From: Desulfobulbus rhabdoformis
Lineage (GTDB): Bacteria > Desulfobacterota > Desulfobulbia > Desulfobulbales > Desulfobulbaceae
DNA: 64,000 nt
Direction of reading: 5' to 3'
NCBI RefSeq assembly: GCF_016919065.1
Contig: NZ_JAFFQA010000022.1
Span: forward strand, 1 to 64,000
Below are positions 61,035 to 64,000 of the stretch, piece after piece. How positions within the stretch are numbered: the stretch's first letter is position 1; every line of letters starts with the position of its first letter. The position numbers and the translations under genes were made by a program. A model generated the notes under the pieces. The model saw nothing but the letters and a program-made list of their open reading frames with translations. It ran no database searches and was not told the origin of the DNA.

Positions 61035-62363
61035 TCAGTACTTTACCAGGTAATTATTGACTTCCCAGTCGGTGACAGCTGTACGGAAGGAATCCCATTC
61101 CTGTTCTTTTCCTTCGAGATATTTCGCAAGAATATGCTCGCCCAATGCTTCCTTGGCGATGGGATTCTCTTTGAGGGCTTCAAGGGCTTCGTAGAGATTA
61201 GCTGGCAGGCTGGCGATACCAGCGGCTTCCTTCTCGGCCGGGCTCATCTCAAAGATGTCCTCGTTGGTTGCAGGCGGTGCGGTCAGATTGTTTTTTACAC
61301 CGTCCAGGCCGGAGCAGAGCATCATGGCAAAGGCCAGGTAGGGGTTGCAGGTGGGATCCGGGCAACGGACCTCCGTCCTGGTCCCCAGGCCGCGAGAAGC
61401 CGGTATACGGATCAGGGCAGAGCGGTTGGAGGCGGACCAGGCAATGTAGACCGGAGCCTCATAACCGGCGACCAGCCGTTTGTAGGAGTTGACCAGCGGG
61501 TTGGTCACTGCGGCAAAACCGCGGGCATTCTTGGCGATACCGGCGATATATTTATAGGCGACCTCGCTCAGTTCCAGCGGTCCTTTCTCATCATAAAAGG
61601 CGTTGGTGCCATCCAGGTTAAACAGTGACTGGTTAGTGTGCATACCCGAGCCGTTGATGCCAAAGATCGGTTTGGGCATAAAGGTCGCCGCAAGACCAAA
61701 CTCAGCGGCTATGGAACGGACTACCCACTTATAGGTGATGGTGTTGTCGGCTGCGGTGACCGCGTCGGCATATTTGAAGTTGATCTCGTGCTGGCCCTCG
61801 GCAACCTCATGGTGAGAGGCTTCAATTTCAAAGCCCATCTCTTCAAGGGTCTCTATGATGGCGCGGCGGCATTCGATTCCACCGTCGTCCGGCTCTACAT
61901 CAAAGTAGCCGGTAATGTCATCGGTAATGGTGGTGGGGTGTCCGTTTTCGTCGCGGCGGAAGAGGAAAAATTCGCACTCGGTACCCACGTTCATGGTATA
62001 GCCAAGTTGTTTGGTTTCTTCCATGACGCGTTTAAGGTTACCCCGCGGGCAACCCTCAAAGGGGGTGCCGTCGGGTTTATAGACGTCGCAGATGATGCGG
62101 GCTGCGTTGGAACCGTCTTTTTCACGCCAAGGCAGGACAACAAAGGTGTCGTAATCCGGTTTGAGGTACATATCGGATTCGTTGATGCGGACAAAACCTT
62201 CAATGGAGGACCCGTCAAACATGATCTGGCCGTCAAGCGCTTTTTCGATCTGACTGCGCGGGATGGCGATGTTTTTCATCATGCCGAAAATATCGACAAA
62301 CTGCATGCGGAAGAAGTTAACGTTCTTCTCCTTGATAATTTGCATGATTTCGTCACGTGTCAT
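61035..62363 (-). CDS. glnA: Glutamine synthetase type I (alpha form)
   Basis: A 442-residue GSI enzyme that makes glutamine from glutamate and ammonium. Motifs: FDGSSIEGF, ECEFFLF, NFKYADAV, KPIFGINGSGMHTN and NRSALIRIP. The C-terminal region where beta-type enzymes carry the adenylylated Tyr reads DIFEMSPAEKEAAGI, with Phe in place of Tyr, so control by adenylylation is not expected. Good AAGGAGAC site. A terminator lies between this gene and the upstream glnN gene. Confidence 0.95.
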   Translation of the reverse strand: MTRDEIMQIIKEKNVNFFRMQFVDIFGMMKNIAIPRSQIEKALDGQIMFDGSSIEGFVRINESDMYLKPDYDTFVVLPWREKDGSNAARIICDVYKPDGTPFEGCPRGNLKRVMEETKQLGYTMNVGTECEFFLFRRDENGHPTTITDDITGYFDVEPDDGGIECRRAIIETLEEMGFEIEASHHEVAEGQHEINFKYADAVTAADNTITYKWVVRSIAAEFGLAATFMPKPIFGINGSGMHTNQSLFNLDGTNAFYDEKGPLELSEVAYKYIAGIAKNARGFAAVTNPLVNSYKRLVAGYEAPVYIAWSASNRSALIRIPASRGLGTRTEVRCPDPTCNPYLAFAMMLCSGLDGVKNNLTAPPATNEDIFEMSPAEKEAAGIASLPANLYEALEALKENPIAKEALGEHILAKYLEGKEQEWDSFRTAVTDWEVNNYLVKY

Positions 62364-62432
62364 AACTCGTCTCCTTTTCCTTGGTGAAATTGTTGTTTTC
62401 AGTCAACATCGACTGAATATACCCACTTCATG

Positions 62433-62466
62433 AAAAAAATGCCGCCCTCAAAAGAGGGCGGCATCC
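62433..62466 (-). terminator. Intrinsic terminator after glnN
   Basis: ATGCCGCCCTC and GAGGGCGGCAT form a perfect stem with a TTTT loop, followed on the minus strand by TTTTTTTCATG. Confidence 0.93.
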
Positions 62467-62488
62467 AAGTTTATGCGTGTTTTCTCAC

Positions 62489-64000
62489 TTAACGGATGAA
62501 CAGCATCTCCTGGTAAGAAGGCAGCGGCCAGAGATCGTCAGCAACAACTTTCTCAAGCGCATCAGCATGCTCACGAACTTTCAGCATGGCCGGAAGGATT
62601 TCGTTGCACATATAAACGGCGTGTGCCTCGGTATCACCAGCCTCGTGGGCCATGAGTTTCTCCAGGTTGTTGACCTCAGTCTGCATAGCACGCAGTTTGG
62701 CGGTAACATCCTCAAGCGCGTCCATCTTGAAGTCCTGACCAATGGCTTTGAGTTTTTCGCAGGTCTCTGCGAGCTGCCCCTGATACCGCATTGCAGCCGG
62801 GAAGATCATGGTTCGAGCCATGCGGATGACCAGGTTGGCCTCCACATTGACAGTCAATGCATACTGCTCAAAGTAAATCTCTTTACGGCTGGCCAGCTCG
62901 GCCTCGGAGAGAACATCGTATTTGCCAAAAAGCTCAACAACCTCTTTGCTGGTGAGAACCGGCAGTGCCTCAGGAGTGGTACGCAGGTTGGGCAGGCCGC
63001 GTTTCTCGACTGCCTCTTTGTGCCACTCGTCAGAGTAACCGTCACCGTTGAAGACAACCGTGTCATGTTTCTCCATGATCTTCTGCAGCAGATCCTGAAC
63101 ACCCTGGTTGAATTTGGTTTTGTTGACCTTACCCAGTTTTTCGAGCTTGGTGGCAACATAGTCAAGGGATTCAGCCATCATGGTGTTCAGGGCAACCTGG
63201 GCACCGGCGATGGAGTGAGAAGAACCAACAGCGCGGAACTCAAAACGGTTTCCGGTGAAGGCAAAGGGGCTGGTGCGGTTACGATCGCCCGGATCCATGG
63301 GCAGCGGAGGCAGGGTATCGACACCGATGTTCATGATGCCCTTAGACTTGGAGCCCTCAACCTTTCCTTTCTTGATCTGCTCGAAAACATCGGCGAGCTG
63401 CTCGCCCAAGTAGGTACTGATGATCGCGGGCGGGGCCTCGTTGGCACCAAGGCGGTGGTCGTTGGAAGCGGAACCCGCAGTGGCGCGCAGCAGTGCACCG
63501 TATTTATGCAGGGCACGAATAGTAGCGGCACAGAACACCAGGAACTGAGCATTGGAGTGCGGAGTTTCACCCGGGTCAAAAAGGCTGCCCAGCTCGGCAT
63601 TACCGATGGAGTAGTTGAGATGTTTACCGGAACCGTTGATACCGGCAAAGGGTTTTTCGTGCAGCAGACAAACCATGCCATAACGTTTGGCCACGGTCTG
63701 GAGGGTGGTCATAACCAGTTGGTTGTGATCGGTGGCCAGGTTACCCTGCTCGTAGAGGGGGGCGATCTCAAACTGGCTCGGGGCAACCTCGTTATGGCGC
63801 GTTTTAACCGGAACGCCCAGTTTGTAGAGTTCACGCTCAACATCCATCATGAAGGCGAGGACGCGACGGTTGATGGATCCGAAGTACTGGTCATCAAACT
63901 CCTGGCCTTTGGAAGGAGGCGCACCAAAAAGCGAACGACCGGCGGTCAGCAGGTCTGGGCGGGCAAAAATAAAGTTGCGGTCAATGAGGAAGTACTCCTG
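62489..64000 (-). CDS. glnN: Glutamine synthetase type III, 3' part (clipped by window edge)
   Basis: A type III glutamine synthetase, of which 503 residues are visible; the frame stays open to the right edge ([17 protein letters not shown] at the visible start). GSIII enzymes are about 700 residues. Family marks include [29 protein letters not shown], and [16 protein letters not shown]. It is separate in sequence from the GSI gene that follows, so the organism keeps two unlike glutamine synthetases side by side. The start is outside the window. Confidence 0.93.
   Translation of the reverse strand, partial: QEYFLIDRNFIFARPDLLTAGRSLFGAPPSKGQEFDDQYFGSINRRVLAFMMDVERELYKLGVPVKTRHNEVAPSQFEIAPLYEQGNLATDHNQLVMTTLQTVAKRYGMVCLLHEKPFAGINGSGKHLNYSIGNAELGSLFDPGETPHSNAQFLVFCAATIRALHKYGALLRATAGSASNDHRLGANEAPPAIISTYLGEQLADVFEQIKKGKVEGSKSKGIMNIGVDTLPPLPMDPGDRNRTSPFAFTGNRFEFRAVGSSHSIAGAQVALNTMMAESLDYVATKLEKLGKVNKTKFNQGVQDLLQKIMEKHDTVVFNGDGYSDEWHKEAVEKRGLPNLRTTPEALPVLTSKEVVELFGKYDVLSEAELASRKEIYFEQYALTVNVEANLVIRMARTMIFPAAMRYQGQLAETCEKLKAIGQDFKMDALEDVTAKLRAMQTEVNNLEKLMAHEAGDTEAHAVYMCNEILPAMLKVREHADALEKVVADDLWPLPSYQEMLFIR

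Noticed and set aside
1..64000. CRISPR array, tRNA or rRNA genes
   Set aside because: No regularly spaced direct repeats, tRNA cloverleaf or rRNA sequence was recognised by eye; a dedicated scan was not possible.

Overview
The window reads as a piece of chromosome from an anaerobic, probably sulfate-reducing member of the Desulfobulbales (Desulfobacterota). This is an inference from gene content: a GAK-type kinase/ATP-grasp cluster, an anaerobic cobamide lower-ligand operon under a B12 riboswitch, a YeiH-type exporter, paired type I and type III glutamine synthetases, and two large chemoreceptors. No rRNA, tRNA, CRISPR array or prophage was seen. Gene density is high, but many intergenic spaces carry short dispersed repeats.

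Left part (1-31.5 kb). A clipped integrase start at the left edge is followed by copper-handling genes (SCO and PCu(A)C), an aldehyde dehydrogenase, and a tightly coupled six-gene + strand cluster at 3.3-9.3 kb (PHP-like protein, amphi-Trp protein, PhoU/APH fusion, NUDIX, ATP-grasp, HprK-related kinase) that matches the uncharacterised GAK system. Next come a NUDIX hydrolase, a flavodoxin-like reductase, an SDR, a secreted 5'-nucleotidase, a chemoreceptor, a choline-to-betaine operon (GntR regulator, betA, betB, betaine/choline-binding protein), a second chemoreceptor, a U32 protein, an M23 peptidase, a YeiH-type exporter with two small partner genes, and a histidine kinase whose response-regulator partner is destroyed by a repeat.

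Middle part (31.8-48.6 kb, all - strand). This is a bacterial microcompartment locus for B12-dependent 1,2-propanediol (diol) breakdown: shell proteins (pduA/J, pduB, a tandem-domain shell protein, a pduK-like protein with a histone-like tail, pduN, pduT), diol dehydratase (pduCDE), its reactivase (pduGH), aldehyde dehydrogenase (pduP), adenosyltransferase (pduO), flavin/Fe-S electron protein (pduS), a EutJ-like chaperone and a flavoprotein. No PduL phosphotransacylase or PduQ alcohol dehydrogenase is present. Upstream sit a membrane protein, a NarL-type response regulator and a histidine kinase with a PocR sensor domain, which probably switch the locus on.

Right part (51.8-64 kb). An operon for a benzimidazole lower ligand of cobamide (bzaF-like ThiC paralogue, cobT, an O-methyltransferase) is preceded by a clear cobalamin riboswitch and an intrinsic terminator. 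It can supply the cofactor for the neighbouring diol dehydratase. Then come a His-rich secreted protein, an unknown protein, FtsH, a membrane-anchored HTH regulator with an EF-hand loop, glnA and a clipped glnN.

Two mobile-looking repeat families run through the window: family 1 (about 205-219 bp, ends CCTGAATCCGTGA; full copies at 3057-3275 and 46823-47027) and family 2 (about 140-180 bp, ends AGGGTGTCTTGAATAATT; copies at 29810-29965, 49588-49730 and 57271-57448).
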